NCBI RefSeq assembly: GCF_019048865.1
Contig: NZ_CP077604.1
Coordinates: 2,232,001-2,296,000 of the forward strand
Length of the DNA: 64,000 nt
Direction: 5' to 3'
Source: Aquihabitans sp. G128
GTDB lineage: Bacteria > Actinomycetota > Acidimicrobiia > Acidimicrobiales > Iamiaceae
In this document: piece after piece, positions 7,779 through 17,374 of the stretch
How the letters are laid out: the number at the start of each line of letters is the position of its first letter
Numbering within the stretch: position 1 is the stretch's first letter
Program-made: the position numbers and the translations under genes
The notes under the pieces: model-generated
The model's database searches: none
Seen by the model: only the letters and a program-made list of their open reading frames with translations
What the model was told of the DNA's origin: nothing

Positions 7779-8051
7779 TCAGACCACCGGGGGCGGCGGG
7801 TCCCGTCGCACGATGCAGAGGCTGCCGCTGGGATCGTCGGGATCGAGCAGCAGGCGGATGGGCAGGTCGTGCGGCTCGCCATCGGCGTCGACCTCCACCA
7901 CGATCGCCGTCTCGCGCGGCGGTTCCAGGACCTCCTGCAGGCCGAGCGCCATCCCCGTCATCACCGCGCCGAGCGCGGAGCGCCGGCTCCACTTGACCAC
8001 CCGCGAGGGCAGCGGCTCGTCGGCCGGGGGATCGAGGTCGGGGTCCTGCAC
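7779..8051 (-). CDS. Small conserved-looking hypothetical protein
   Basis: A 90-residue protein beginning at GTG 8051, 8 bases after a TAGGCT box (8060-8065). It has an acidic, Pro-rich N-terminus (QDPDLDPPADEP), a basic amphipathic middle (SRVVKWSRRSALGAVMTG) and a C-terminal half rich in acidic residues, ending DPPPPVV. There is no signal peptide or clear membrane helix, although residues 30-45 are moderately hydrophobic. It is 11 bp downstream of the GNAT gene on the same strand. I do not recognise the family, and no function is offered. Confidence 0.55.
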   Translation of the reverse strand: MQDPDLDPPADEPLPSRVVKWSRRSALGAVMTGMALGLQEVLEPPRETAIVVEVDADGEPHDLPIRLLLDPDDPSGSLCIVRRDPPPPVV

Positions 8052-8062
8052 CGTGGTCGAGC

Positions 8063-8770
8063 CTACGGGCGGTCCGACCGCGCCGGTCCGTCGCTGGCGA
8101 AGCGGACCTCGTCGAAGGCGACGGTGCCCAGGTCGACGTGGGTGACCCGGCCGGTGGGCGCCCACCCCCGGGCGGCGTAGAACGCCTGGGCCCGCAGGTT
8201 GGTGGCGAGCGTCGTCAGCTCCACCCGCGCCAGGCCCCGGTCGGCGAACCACGCCTCGGCGGCGTCCAGCAGGCGGCTCCCGCCACCGGCCCCCTGGGCC
8301 GAGGGGTCGACGTAGAGCTCGTAGACCTCGCCGGCGTCCGCGGCGCCAGGCTCGCGGTCGTCGGGGTGCACCGGGCCGAGGTCGGCGTAGCCGAAGACCG
8401 TGCCGGGCCGCCCCCACACGAGCAGGCGGTGAAGCCGGCTGGGCGGGACCATGGCCCGGCCCGTCCAGAACGACGCCGGTGGCACGACCTCGCGCCGGTC
8501 GAGGAAGGCGTCGGGCAGCACGCCGCCGCGGTAGCTGGTGCCGAACGTGCGCCACTTCACCGCGGCGATGGCGGCACCGTCGACGGCGGCCGCCACGCGC
8601 ACGGGCTCGTCGCCCGGCCGGCCGGCGAAGGGCGGGGGCAGGGCCAGTCCGAAGCGGCGCCGCACCAGCGCCGCGGCGCGCTGCTCGGCGGGGGTGGCGG
8701 TGTCGGGCGCCGGGTCGCCCGGGGCCTGCACGAGGGCGAGCAGCTCGGCCGCCGGGTCGCCGATGACCAC
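8063..8770 (-). CDS. GNAT-family N-acetyltransferase
   Basis: A 235-residue protein. The GNAT fold occupies the C-terminal half: VYELYVDPSAQGAGGGSRLLDAAEAWF is the acetyl-CoA pyrophosphate-binding region (Q/R-x-x-G-x-G/A type, here QGAGGG), and ATNLRAQAFYAARGW is the typical final helix and strand. The N-terminal 80 residues are family-specific. The start is GTG 8770, whose G overlaps the last base of the rsmI TAG stop, so the two genes are translationally coupled. A longer reading to 9073 is out-of-frame rsmI sequence and was discarded. The acceptor substrate is unknown. Confidence 0.75.
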   Translation of the reverse strand: MVIGDPAAELLALVQAPGDPAPDTATPAEQRAAALVRRRFGLALPPPFAGRPGDEPVRVAAAVDGAAIAAVKWRTFGTSYRGGVLPDAFLDRREVVPPASFWTGRAMVPPSRLHRLLVWGRPGTVFGYADLGPVHPDDREPGAADAGEVYELYVDPSAQGAGGGSRLLDAAEAWFADRGLARVELTTLATNLRAQAFYAARGWAPTGRVTHVDLGTVAFDEVRFASDGPARSDRP

Positions 8771-9799
8771 TAGGCCGGCTTGGCGGTGGCGAGGTCGTAG
8801 GCCCGGCGCTTGGCCACGCCCAGCTGCGCCACCACCTCGGACACCGCGTCCCGCGTGGACGCACCAGCGGCTCGGGCGACGGCCAGGGCGGCGGTGATGG
8901 CCTCGTCGGTGACCGCTGCAGGCTCGGGCGCCCCGTCGAGCACCAGCACGTACTCGCCCCTCGGCTCGACCTCGGCGACGTGGGCCACCGCCTGGGCCAG
9001 CGTGCCCCGCCACGACTCCTCGTGGAGCTTGGTCAGCTCCCGGGCCAGCACCACGCGCCGGTCGTCGCCGCACGCTGCGGCGAGGTCGGCCAGGGTGCGG
9101 GCCACCCGGTGCGGCGCCTCGTAGAGCACCACGGTCCGCCGCTCGGGGGCGACCGCCGCGATCCGCTCGGTGCGCCCGGAGCCCTTGCGAGGCAGGAAGC
9201 CCTCGAACACGAAGCGGCCGGCCGGCAGCCCGCTGCCCACCAGGGCGCTGACGGCCGCCGACGGGCCGGGCACGACCTCCACCGGGTAGCCGGCCGCCAC
9301 CGCGGCGGCCACCAGCTGCTCGCCGGGGTCGGAGATCCCGGGCATGCCGGCGTCCGACACCACCGCCACCAGGTCGCCGACGGCCAGGCGGGCCAGCACG
9401 TCAGCGACCGCGCCGTGCTCGGTGTGGTCGTTGACGACCTTGAGCGAGCGAGCGCGGATGCCGGCGTGCTGCAGCAGCCGGCCGGTGCGGCGGGTGTCCT
9501 CGCAGCACACCACCGCGGCCCGCTCCAGGGTGGCGACGGCGCGGGGTCAGGTCCCCGAGGTTGCCGATGGGCGTGCCCACGAGCACCAGCTTCCCGCCCG
9601 CGGCTGCGGGGCGCTCGGCGCCGAGGCCGTGCTCCGGCCCGAGGTCCGGGTCGCCGAGGTCGAGCGCATCGAGGTCGGCCTCGGTGAGCTCGCGGCCCGT
9701 GCCGGGCGCGGCGTCGTAGCCGGTCCAGCCGAGGTCGGCGCCGTCGTCCGCCGACCCGGGATCGGCAGCCGCCTCGAGGTCGTCGTCCGGACGGGTCAC
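8770..9799 (-). CDS. rsmI: 16S rRNA (cytidine-1402-2'-O)-methyltransferase, frameshifted
   Basis: RsmI methylates the 2'-hydroxyl of C1402 in the ribosomal decoding centre using SAM. The tetrapyrrole-methylase fold is shown by KLVLVGTPIGNLGDLTP, then VCCEDTRRTGRLLQ, VSDAGMPGISDPGE and YEAPHRVARTLADL. Reconstructed length is 343 residues. About 70 N-terminal residues are an unusual acidic extension. The GTG start (9799) overlaps the DUF192 stop as GTGA. The frame is broken between LGDLTP and AVATLERA near 9538-9543; restoring CG to a CGCG tract repairs it. I read this as a sequencing deletion. Confidence 0.88.
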
Positions 9800-10123
9800 G
9801 CCCGCACCTCGAGGCGATCGCCGGCGCGCAGGCCCCAGTGGGCGAAGCGGCCGGCCTCGGCCTCGATCACCTGGCGGGCGCCGGGCACCGGCAGCGGGAG
9901 GCGGTGGCGGCGCAGGCGCGCCGTTCGCAGGACCTGCAGCTCGGCGTCGCAGTAGGCGACGTCGATGGGGAAGCGCATGCCGAGCGTGTGGATCGAGCGG
10001 GTGCGCTCGATGAGCAGGGCGCCCTCGAAGCCGTCGCGCCCGAGCAGCCCGCGTGCGGTCGGACCGGCTGGAGGCGATCTCCAAGCTGGCCAGCACCTCA
10101 CCGTCGCGCAGCAACCAGGGCAC
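9796..10123 (-). CDS. DUF192 protein, frameshifted
   Basis: A 109-residue (reconstructed) DUF192 protein. Family members are small beta-barrel proteins, often exported, of unclear function. Motifs: WLLRDGEVLASLEIA at the N-terminus, RGLLGRDGFEGALLI, then SIHTLGMRFPIDVAYCD and VIEAEAGRFAHWGLRAGDRLEV. The start is GTG 10123, 11 bp after the ychF stop. The frame changes between SDRT and RGLLGRD at about 10050-10053. Adding CG to a CGCG tract gives the usual RTRGLLGRDG, so an error is likely. The stop overlaps the rsmI start. No signal peptide is seen, so it is probably cytosolic. Confidence 0.78.
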
Positions 10124-10134
10124 GGCGCCGGCCC

Positions 10135-11212
10135 TCAGACGTTGAACCGGAACTTCGAGCACGTCGCCGTCGGCCACCACGTAGTCCTTGCCCTCGACGC
10201 GGATCTTGCCGACGTCCTTGGCCTTGGCCCACGAGCCCAGCTCCAGCAGCTCGTCCCACTGGATGGCCTCGGCCCGGATGAAGCCCCGCTCGAAGTCGGT
10301 GTGGATGACCCCGGCGCACTGCGGCGCCTTGGAGCCGGCGCGGAACGTCCACGCCCGGCTCTCCTTCTCGCCGGTGGTGAGGTAGGTGCGCAGGCCCATG
10401 AGGAGGTAGGCGCTGTGGATGAAGCGCTCGAGGCCGCCCTCGCCCAGGCCCAGCGCGCCGAGCATCTCGAGGCGCTCGGCACCGGTGAACTGCGCGGCCT
10501 CGGCCTCGAGCTGCACGCACATGCCGATGACCTCGGCCTGGCCGGCCAGCTCGGCCTCCACCGGGGCGATGATCTCCGGGATGCGGTCGAGGTCGTCCTC
10601 GCCCACGTTCACCAGGGCCAGCACCGGCTTGTTGGTGAGGAGGAACTCCTCCTTCAGCACCTCGCGCTGCGCCTCGGTGAGCGTGCCGCGGTAGATGGGC
10701 GTGCCGTCGGCCAGCAGCTGGTGGGCGGCGTCGAGCGCCTCGACCAGCTCGGTCAGCGACTTGTCCTGCTTGGCCGCCTTGCGCCGCTTCTCCACCCGGT
10801 TCTCGACGGTCTCGAGGTCGGCCAGGGCCAGCTCGATCTCCAGCACCCGCAGGCACTCGAGCGGGTCGGACGGGCCGGGCACGTCGGTGTCGACGAAGGC
10901 CCGGAGCAGGAAGACGACGGTGTCGACCTCGCGGATGTGGGCCAGGAACTGGTTGCCCAGGCCCTCGCCGGTGCTGGCCCCCTCGACCAGGCCGCCGATG
11001 TCGACGAACTGGACGCTGGCCGGGACGACCTTCCTGCTCTGCGACATCTCGGCCAGCAGGTCCAGCCGGCGATCGGGCACCTTGGCCACGCCCACGTTGG
11101 GGTCGGTGGTGGCGAAGGCGTAGGGCGCGGCGAGCGCACCGCCGCCCGCCAGCGCGTTGTAGAGCGAGGACTTGCCCGAGTTGGGGAGGCCGACGAAGCC
11201 GAAGCGTTCCAT
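10135..11212 (-). CDS. ychF: Redox-regulated ATPase YchF (OLA1/Obg family), frameshifted at the C-terminus
   Basis: YchF is a universal TRAFAC P-loop ATPase that binds ribosomes. The reconstructed protein has 358 residues. The Walker A region is GFVGLPNSGKSSLYNAL (residues 4-20), and the G3 region is QFVDIGGLVEGASTGEGLGNQFL. A coiled-coil insertion follows, and then the C-terminal TGS domain with GVIHTDFERGFIRAE and KDYVVADGDVL. The last residues should read LEFRFNV; an extra A in CTCGAAG (10154-10155) shifts the frame just before the stop. The ATG at 11212 is 8 bases after TAGCCT. The unrepaired frame runs on into DUF192 and rsmI, giving a spurious 639-codon fusion. Confidence 0.93.
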
Positions 11213-11261
11213 TGCCGCCGAGGCTACCGGCCACCCCTCCGGCCCCCGAAGCCCGCCGGGG

Positions 11262-11440
11262 CGAACCAGGCGGGATCCGCCGGACCCCGACCCCGAGAAC
11301 CCCACCCGGTTCGTGGGCATCGGCGAACCAGGCGGGATCCGCCGGACCCCGACCCCGAGAACCCCACCCGGTTCGTGGGCATCGGCGAACCAGGCGGGAT
11401 CCGCCGGGTCCCGGCCCTGAGAACCCCACCTGGTTCGTGG
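11262..11440. repeat. 62-bp tandem repeat, about 2.9 copies, each a potential hairpin
   Basis: Units begin at 11262, 11324 and 11386. The first two are identical; the third diverges and ends near 11440. Each unit starts CGAACCAGGCGGG and ends CCCACCCGGTTCG or CCCACCTGGTTCG, arms that pair to form a 13-bp stem. The array fills the gap between ychF and the EamA gene. No copy was seen elsewhere in the window. Confidence 0.85.
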
Positions 11441-11459
11441 ACCAGGCCGCCCCCGCCAG

Positions 11460-12308
11460 CTAGAGGGTGGCGGCGATGAGGCCGAGCATGCCGGCCAGGA
11501 TCACGAACGAGCTCACGAGGCGGCGGCCGCCGAGCGGCTCGTGGAGGATGCGCCAGCCCACCAGCGCGCCGAGCACCACCGACGACTCCCGGAGCACCGC
11601 CACGTAGCCCACCGGGGCGTGGCGCACGGCCACCACCACCAAGGCGTAGGCCGCGGCGGTGCACGCTCCGGCCACGCTCCAGCGCTTCCAGTGCGCCGGC
11701 CAGGCCGCCACCAGCGCCGGGCCGCGGCCCCGGACCAGGAACGCCGCCGAGATCCCCGCCGCGGCGGTGGCGGTGGACGAGAGCCCGTAGGCCACCGCGT
11801 CGGGGCTGACCCGGGAGCCGTGAGCGTCGACCACCGTGTAGGCCCCGATGGCGACGCCGGTGAGCAGCGCGTCGCGCACGGTCCGCAGCGACACCCCGCG
11901 ACCCACCAGCGAGGCGAGCGCGGCGGCCACCACGGCGATGGCCAGCCAGGCCAGCAGCGGCAGCTGGTCGCCGAGGAAGGCCGCGCCCCCGACGGCGGCC
12001 ACCACGGCACCCCCGCCGCGGGCGAGCGGGTAGGCGAGTGAGAAGTCGCCGTGGTGGTAGGCGGCCACGAGGAACGTGATGTAGCCGACGTGGATCACGC
12101 CCGAGAGCGCCAGCCACGGCGCGGCGTCGACGCCCGGGCCGCCGAGGCCGACGACCACCGGCACCACCAGGACGCCACCGACCAGGAACAGGCCCCAGGA
12201 GGTGAGGTCGCGGTCGGCCGCCGGGGCGGTCTTGAGCAGCAGGTTCCAGGTGGCGTGCAGGACGGCGGCGGTGAGGGCCAGGACGGTGGCCAGCCCGAGG
12301 CCGCTCAC
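11460..12308 (-). CDS. EamA/DMT-family transporter
   Basis: A 282-residue integral membrane protein with about ten hydrophobic helices in two repeated halves. That is the drug/metabolite transporter (EamA) architecture. The first half begins LATVLALTAAVLHATWNLLLK and the second half includes GVAIGAYTVVDAHGS. The C-terminal stretch VGYVAVLRESSVVLGALVGWRILHEPLG is typical of the family. The start GTG (12308) overlaps the stop of the HAD phosphatase gene as GTGA, so the two are co-translated. The substrate is unknown; family members export amino acids, sugars or nucleotide-like metabolites. Confidence 0.85.
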   Translation of the reverse strand: MSGLGLATVLALTAAVLHATWNLLLKTAPAADRDLTSWGLFLVGGVLVVPVVVGLGGPGVDAAPWLALSGVIHVGYITFLVAAYHHGDFSLAYPLARGGGAVVAAVGGAAFLGDQLPLLAWLAIAVVAAALASLVGRGVSLRTVRDALLTGVAIGAYTVVDAHGSRVSPDAVAYGLSSTATAAAGISAAFLVRGRGPALVAAWPAHWKRWSVAGACTAAAYALVVVAVRHAPVGYVAVLRESSVVLGALVGWRILHEPLGGRRLVSSFVILAGMLGLIAATL

Positions 12309-13111
12309 CCGGCGAGGATGCGCTCGATGACGAGGGCCACGCCGTCGTCGTCGTTGGTGGCCGTGACCTCGTCGGCCGCCTCCTGCAGCAGCGGGTGGGC
12401 GTTGCCCACCGCCACGCCGTGGCCGGCCCAGCGGATGAGCTCGAGGTCGTTGGGCATGTCGCCGAAGGCCACCACCTCGGCCGGTGCGATGCCGTGCTCG
12501 ACCAGCAGGCGCTCGACCGCCGAGGCCTTGTGGACCGAGGGGTGCGACAGCTCCAGGAACGACTCGTTGGTGGAGTGGGTCACCAGGGCCCGCTGGCCCA
12601 CCACCGCCTGCACCGCCGCGGCGGTGCCCTCGGGCGCCGGGTGGGGCATCCGCACGATCAGCTTGGTGACGGGCCGGGTGAGGAAGGTGCGCACAGGGGC
12701 GATCTGGATGTCGGGCATGAGGGTGGCCCACTGCACGTCGGTGCCCTCGATGGCGGTGTCGACCCCGAAGTCGAAGCCCTGCTCCACGCCGAGGACGGCG
12801 TCGGGGAAGGCGGCCTCGAGGTCGTCGATGATGGTGCCGGCCACGTCGGCCGCCAGCTCGGTGCGGTGGACCAGCTCGTGGCGCGCCGGGTCGTAGACGG
12901 TGGCGCCGTTGGCGCACACCACCAGCCCCCGGTCGCCCAGCTCCTCGACCACCGGGGCGATCCAGCGCGGCGGCCGTCCGGTGGCGATGACGAAGAGCAG
13001 GCCGGCCTCCTCGGCGGCGTGCACCGCCGCCCGGGTGCGGGGCGACACCGACTTGTCGGTGCGCAGCAGGGTGCCGTCGAGGTCCGTCGCGATCGCTCGG
13101 TAGCTGGTCAC
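12305..13111 (-). CDS. HAD-superfamily hydrolase, Cof/YbiV type
   Basis: A 268-residue cytosolic phosphatase of the HAD-IIB (Cof) branch. Motif I is ATDLDGTLL with the nucleophile and acid/base Asp near residues 10 and 12. Motif II is VIATGRP. Motif III/IV is VVAFGDMPNDLELI. The C2 cap lies between motifs II and III. The start is GTG 13111, 6 bases after TACGGT. The family dephosphorylates sugar phosphates, flavin phosphates or PLP; the substrate cannot be chosen here. It forms a two-gene unit with the downstream EamA transporter. Confidence 0.88.
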   Translation of the reverse strand: MTSYRAIATDLDGTLLRTDKSVSPRTRAAVHAAEEAGLLFVIATGRPPRWIAPVVEELGDRGLVVCANGATVYDPARHELVHRTELAADVAGTIIDDLEAAFPDAVLGVEQGFDFGVDTAIEGTDVQWATLMPDIQIAPVRTFLTRPVTKLIVRMPHPAPEGTAAAVQAVVGQRALVTHSTNESFLELSHPSVHKASAVERLLVEHGIAPAEVVAFGDMPNDLELIRWAGHGVAVGNAHPLLQEAADEVTATNDDDGVALVIERILAG

Positions 13112-13165
13112 GGAGCGACCGTAGCGGGGGCACCCCACCGGCGAGCCACGGGTACCCTCGGCGCC

Positions 13166-14200
13166 ATGGAGCCGATCGAAGCGCTGGAACGGGTGGTGTA
13201 CCTGCAGGACCGGGGGCTGCTCCCGTCGCAGAAGACCGCCGCCTTCCTCAAGGCGGCCGAGATCATCCGGGAGCTGCCCGAGGGCGAGCTGGAGCAGCGC
13301 CTGGCCGACGGCACGCTCACCGAGCTGGCCGGCATCGGCAAGAGCACCGCCGAGGTCATCACCCAGGCGGCGTCGGGGATCGTGCCCAAGCGCATCGTCG
13401 ACCTCGAGGCCTCCACCCAGATCCCGCTCGGCCCCGGCGCCGACATCCGCGCCGCCATCAAGGGCGACCTGCACAGCCACTCCACGTGGAGCGACGGCGG
13501 CGCCTCGGTGGAGACCATGGCCCGCACCGCCATGGGCCTGGGCCACGAGTACCTGGTGATGACCGACCACTCCCCTCGGCTCACCATCGCCCACGGCCTC
13601 AACCGCGAGCGGCTGCTGGCCCAGCTCGACGAGATCGCCGAGCTCAACGAGCGGCTGGCGCCGTTCCGCATCCTCACCGGCATCGAGGTCGACATCCTCG
13701 CCGACGGTGGCCTCGACCAGGACCCGGACCTGCTGGCCCAGCTGGACCTGGTGGTCGCCTCGGTCCACTCGAAGATGAAGATGGAGCCCCGGGAGATGAC
13801 CGAGCGCATGGTGCTGGCCATCGCCAGCCCCCACGTCGACGTGCTCGGCCATTGCACCGGCCGCAAGGTCAGCGGCTTCGGGGAGGACCAGAGGGTGGTG
13901 CGGGCCCAGTCGGCCTTCGACCCCGAGATCGTCTTCGCTGCCTGCGCCCGCTTCGACACCGCGGTCGAGATCAACTGCCGCCCGGAGCGCCAGGACCCCC
14001 CGCCGGAGCTGCTCGACCTGGCCCTCGACTGGGACTGCAAGATCAGCATCGACACCGACTCGCACGCGCCGGGCCAGCTCGAGTTCATCGCCTACGGCTG
14101 CGACAAGGCCGCCGAGCACGGCATCGACCCGTCCCGGATCATCAACACGTGGTCGGCCGAGGACCTGCTGGCCTGGACCGCGACCCACCCCACCAGCTGA
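13166..14200 (+). CDS. PHP-domain metal-dependent hydrolase with N-terminal helix-hairpin-helix (PolX-like)
   Basis: A 344-residue protein. Residues 1-90 resemble the HhH DNA-binding part of family X polymerases (LAGIGKSTAEVITQAASG). The PHP phosphoesterase domain follows, with metal ligands in DLHSHSTWSDGG, VMTDHSPRL, IEVDIL, VVASVHSKM, VLGHCTGR and SIDTDSHAPGQ. This is the C-terminal half of bacterial PolX without the polymerase palm, so a 3'-5' nuclease or phosphatase role is likely. The ATG at 13166 is 7 bases after TACCCT. It is divergent from the HAD gene and followed by strong stem-loops. Confidence 0.85.
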   Translation: MEPIEALERVVYLQDRGLLPSQKTAAFLKAAEIIRELPEGELEQRLADGTLTELAGIGKSTAEVITQAASGIVPKRIVDLEASTQIPLGPGADIRAAIKGDLHSHSTWSDGGASVETMARTAMGLGHEYLVMTDHSPRLTIAHGLNRERLLAQLDEIAELNERLAPFRILTGIEVDILADGGLDQDPDLLAQLDLVVASVHSKMKMEPREMTERMVLAIASPHVDVLGHCTGRKVSGFGEDQRVVRAQSAFDPEIVFAACARFDTAVEINCRPERQDPPPELLDLALDWDCKISIDTDSHAPGQLEFIAYGCDKAAEHGIDPSRIINTWSAEDLLAWTATHPTS

Positions 14201-14202
14201 GC

Positions 14203-14255
14203 GGGGCCCGGCACCGGGCCCCGGGCGAGAACGGCGCAGCCGGAGAGCTGCGCCG
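14203..14255. terminator. Two stem-loops after the PHP-domain gene
   Basis: A perfect 9-bp palindrome (GGGGCCCGG and CCGGGCCCC, 14203-14222) begins 3 bases past the stop. A second hairpin with arms CGGCGCAG/CTGCGCCG lies at 14232-14255. They sit between convergent genes and probably terminate transcription from both sides. No U-tract follows. Confidence 0.6.
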
Positions 14256-14286
14256 CAGTCAGATCAGGTTGTGGTGAGGCGAAGCC

Positions 14287-14373
14287 TCAGCCGCGACCAG
14301 CGTTGGGCTTGACCCCGTGGTTGGCCTTCTTGCGGCGGGCGTTGGTCTTGCGCTTGTCCGTCTTCTTCGACAT
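14287..14373 (-). CDS. Ribosomal protein bL37-like 28-residue peptide
   Basis: A 28-residue, extremely basic peptide, MSKKTDKRKTNARRKK followed by ANHGVKPNAGRG. The ANHG-x-x-PNA ending matches the mycobacterial 50S mini-protein bL37, which ends ANHGKRPNA. In mycobacterial ribosomes bL37 lies in 23S rRNA near the peptidyl-transferase region. The ATG (14373) is 10 bases after a TAGCGT box (14384-14389), and the longer in-frame extension upstream has no such support. The match is to my memory of the family; I have high but not full confidence. Confidence 0.75.
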   Translation of the reverse strand: MSKKTDKRKTNARRKKANHGVKPNAGRG

Positions 14374-14503
14374 AAGGGTTGCCACGCTACGCCCTGGGGC
14401 CACCGGCGGTCCAAGCGGACCATCCGGACCGCTCGCCCACGGTCCCGGGAGATCACCCGAAGGGACGGCCACCAATTCCGACCACTTCGGTCTGCTTCGG
14501 TCC

Positions 14504-14653
14504 TAGGATCCCCGCCATCAAGACCCAGCGACGCGCCCACCAGCGCCGTGCGCGGTGGCACTTCGGGATCTGCGCTCCGCAGGGTGAAGCCACCGACAAC
14601 CCGGCCCCCCGGTCGAGCCCGCGCGCCTCCACCACCACCGCAGGAGCCCACCC
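14504..14653 (+). promoter_or_regulatory. Promoter and structured 5' leader of the osmoprotectant ABC operon
   Basis: A TAGGAT -10 box (14504-14509) predicts a leader of about 140 bases. Inside it, CGGTGGC (14553-14559) pairs with GCCACCG (14589-14595). This encloses the inner stem CTGCG/CGCAG (14570-14574 with 14578-14582) and a purine-rich internal loop (CTTCGGGAT opposite GGTGAA). This resembles a compact riboswitch or attenuator, but I cannot assign it to a known class. Confidence 0.45.
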
Positions 14654-15753
<1,100 letters not shown>

Positions 15754-15757
<4 letters not shown>

Positions 15758-16557
15758 CCGCTCCCGCCCTCGCCTCGGGCACCCGCTCCCCCGGCACCCG
15801 GCGCTGGGTGGCCTACGGCGTGCTGGCCGTGGCGATCCTGGCCTTCGCGGCGTGGGCGTGGTCCCGCGTGCACGGCCTGAGCGAGGACACCCAGGCCACC
15901 AACCCGATCATCCGCTGGGAGTGGCTCTTCACGCGCGAGCGCACCCCGGACGAGCTCTGGACCCGCACCAAGCAGCACCTCGAGCTCACGGTGGTGCCGG
16001 TGGTGCTGGGCACGGCGATCGCCGCGGTGCTGTCGGCCATCGCCCTCCGGTTCCGGTGGACCGTCGGGCCGATCACCACCTTCGCCGGCTTCCTCTACAC
16101 CATCCCGTCGCTGGCGCTCTTCGGCGTGCTCGTCACCTACAACAGCAACTGGACCGCCGCGGTCATCGCCCTCACCAGCTACACGCTGCTGATCCTGGTG
16201 CGGAACATGGTGGCCGGCATCGACGGGGTCCCGCAGGCCGCCATCGATGCTGCCGACGGCCTGGGGATGGGCCGGGTGCAGCGGTTCTTCAAGGTCGAGC
16301 TGCCCCTCGCCCTGCCGGTGATCCTCACCGGCATCCGCGTGGCCACGGTGACCACCATCGGCCTGGTGGGCATCTCGGCGGTGATCCAGCTCGGCGGCGT
16401 GGCCTACTTCATCTTCGACGGCTACCGCCGGGAGTTCACCACCGAGGTCGTGGTCGGCTCCGGGCTCGCCGTCCTGCTGGCGGTCGGCCTCGACCTGCTG
16501 CTCCGCCTCGTGGAGCGCCTGGCCACCCCGTGGTCCCGACGGGCGGGCCTGCGATGA
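15754..16557 (+). CDS. Osmoprotectant ABC transporter permease (OpuCB/CD-like), first
   Basis: A 267-residue permease with about six membrane helices and the binding-protein-dependent transport EAA loop (AIDAADGLGMGRVQRFFKVELPLALP). The TTG start at 15754 overlaps the ATPase stop (TTGA); no better start is in frame nearby. Compared with the second permease it has a longer N-terminal periplasmic segment (about residues 32-60). The stop overlaps the next start as ATGA. The two permeases presumably form the heterodimeric channel. Confidence 0.88.
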
Positions 16558-17321
16558 GCGCCCTCCTGCTGGCCGCGGAGCCCACCAACTTCTGGGAGTG
16601 GCTCCACGAGAGCTCCACCCGGACCATCACCGGCCCGATCCCCCACAACCTGTGGCTCACGCTCTGGCACGCCCTCGCCGCCGGCGCCATCGCGGTGGTC
16701 CTCACCGTGCCGGTGGCCGTCTTCCTCGCCCACCACCGCAAGGCCGAGCTCGCGGCCTCCTGGATCGTGAACCTGGGCCGCATCATCCCGACGGTCACGA
16801 TCCTCGCCTTCGCGGTGGTGATCTCGCTGCGCAACGGGCTGGGCTTCGCGCCGTACCCGATCCTCTTCGCGCTGACCCTGCTGGCCATCCCGCCGATCTT
16901 CGCCAACACCTACACCGCCGTGCGCCAGGCCTCCCCCGACGCCGTCAGCTCGGCACGGGCCATGGGCCTCACCGAGCGCCAGATCATGACCGGCGTCGAG
17001 CTGCCCCTCGCGCTGCCGCTCATCCTCACCGGCGTGCGCACCGCGCTCACGCAGCTGGTGGCCACCGAGGCCCTCGGCGCCCTCTTCGGCGGCGGCGGGC
17101 TCGGCATCTACGTGCGCTTCGGCTTCGCCGGCGACGACATCTACCAGATCCAGGCCGGGGCCCTCCTGGTGGCGGCCGCCGCCATGGGCACCGACCTGGT
17201 GCTCGCCGTCGTGGCCCGGTTGGTGGTGCCCAAGGGGGTCCGGGCCAGGCCGGGCCGCCGCCGCGCCGCCACGGTCACCGTGCGCGCCCCCGACGTCGCC
17301 AGCGCCGCCGGCGCCGGCTGA
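16554..17321 (+). CDS. Osmoprotectant ABC transporter permease (OpuCB/CD-like), second
   Basis: A 255-residue permease with about five or six helices and the EAA loop VSSARAMGLTERQIMTGVELPLALPL, which contacts the ATPase. The ATG at 16554 overlaps the previous stop (ATGA). The C-terminal tail after the last helix is Arg-rich and then Ala-rich. It is followed after 53 bp by the binding-protein gene, which has its own ribosome-binding site. Confidence 0.9.
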   Translation: MSALLLAAEPTNFWEWLHESSTRTITGPIPHNLWLTLWHALAAGAIAVVLTVPVAVFLAHHRKAELAASWIVNLGRIIPTVTILAFAVVISLRNGLGFAPYPILFALTLLAIPPIFANTYTAVRQASPDAVSSARAMGLTERQIMTGVELPLALPLILTGVRTALTQLVATEALGALFGGGGLGIYVRFGFAGDDIYQIQAGALLVAAAAMGTDLVLAVVARLVVPKGVRARPGRRRAATVTVRAPDVASAAGAG

Positions 17322-17374
17322 CCACCCCTCTCCCCGTCACAACGATCAACCAACACACTCCCTTGGAGGGAACC

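Noticed and set aside
9401..11320. A 639-codon open frame joining YchF, DUF192 and RsmI sequence
   Set aside because: Only parts of it are in the correct frame for each family. It results from three indels, and each gene has its own start and stop when corrected.
14553..14595. c-di-AMP, SAM-IV or guanidine riboswitch
   Set aside because: The GGGTGAAGCC stretch recalls parts of several classes, but none of the full conserved cores is present, so no class is named.
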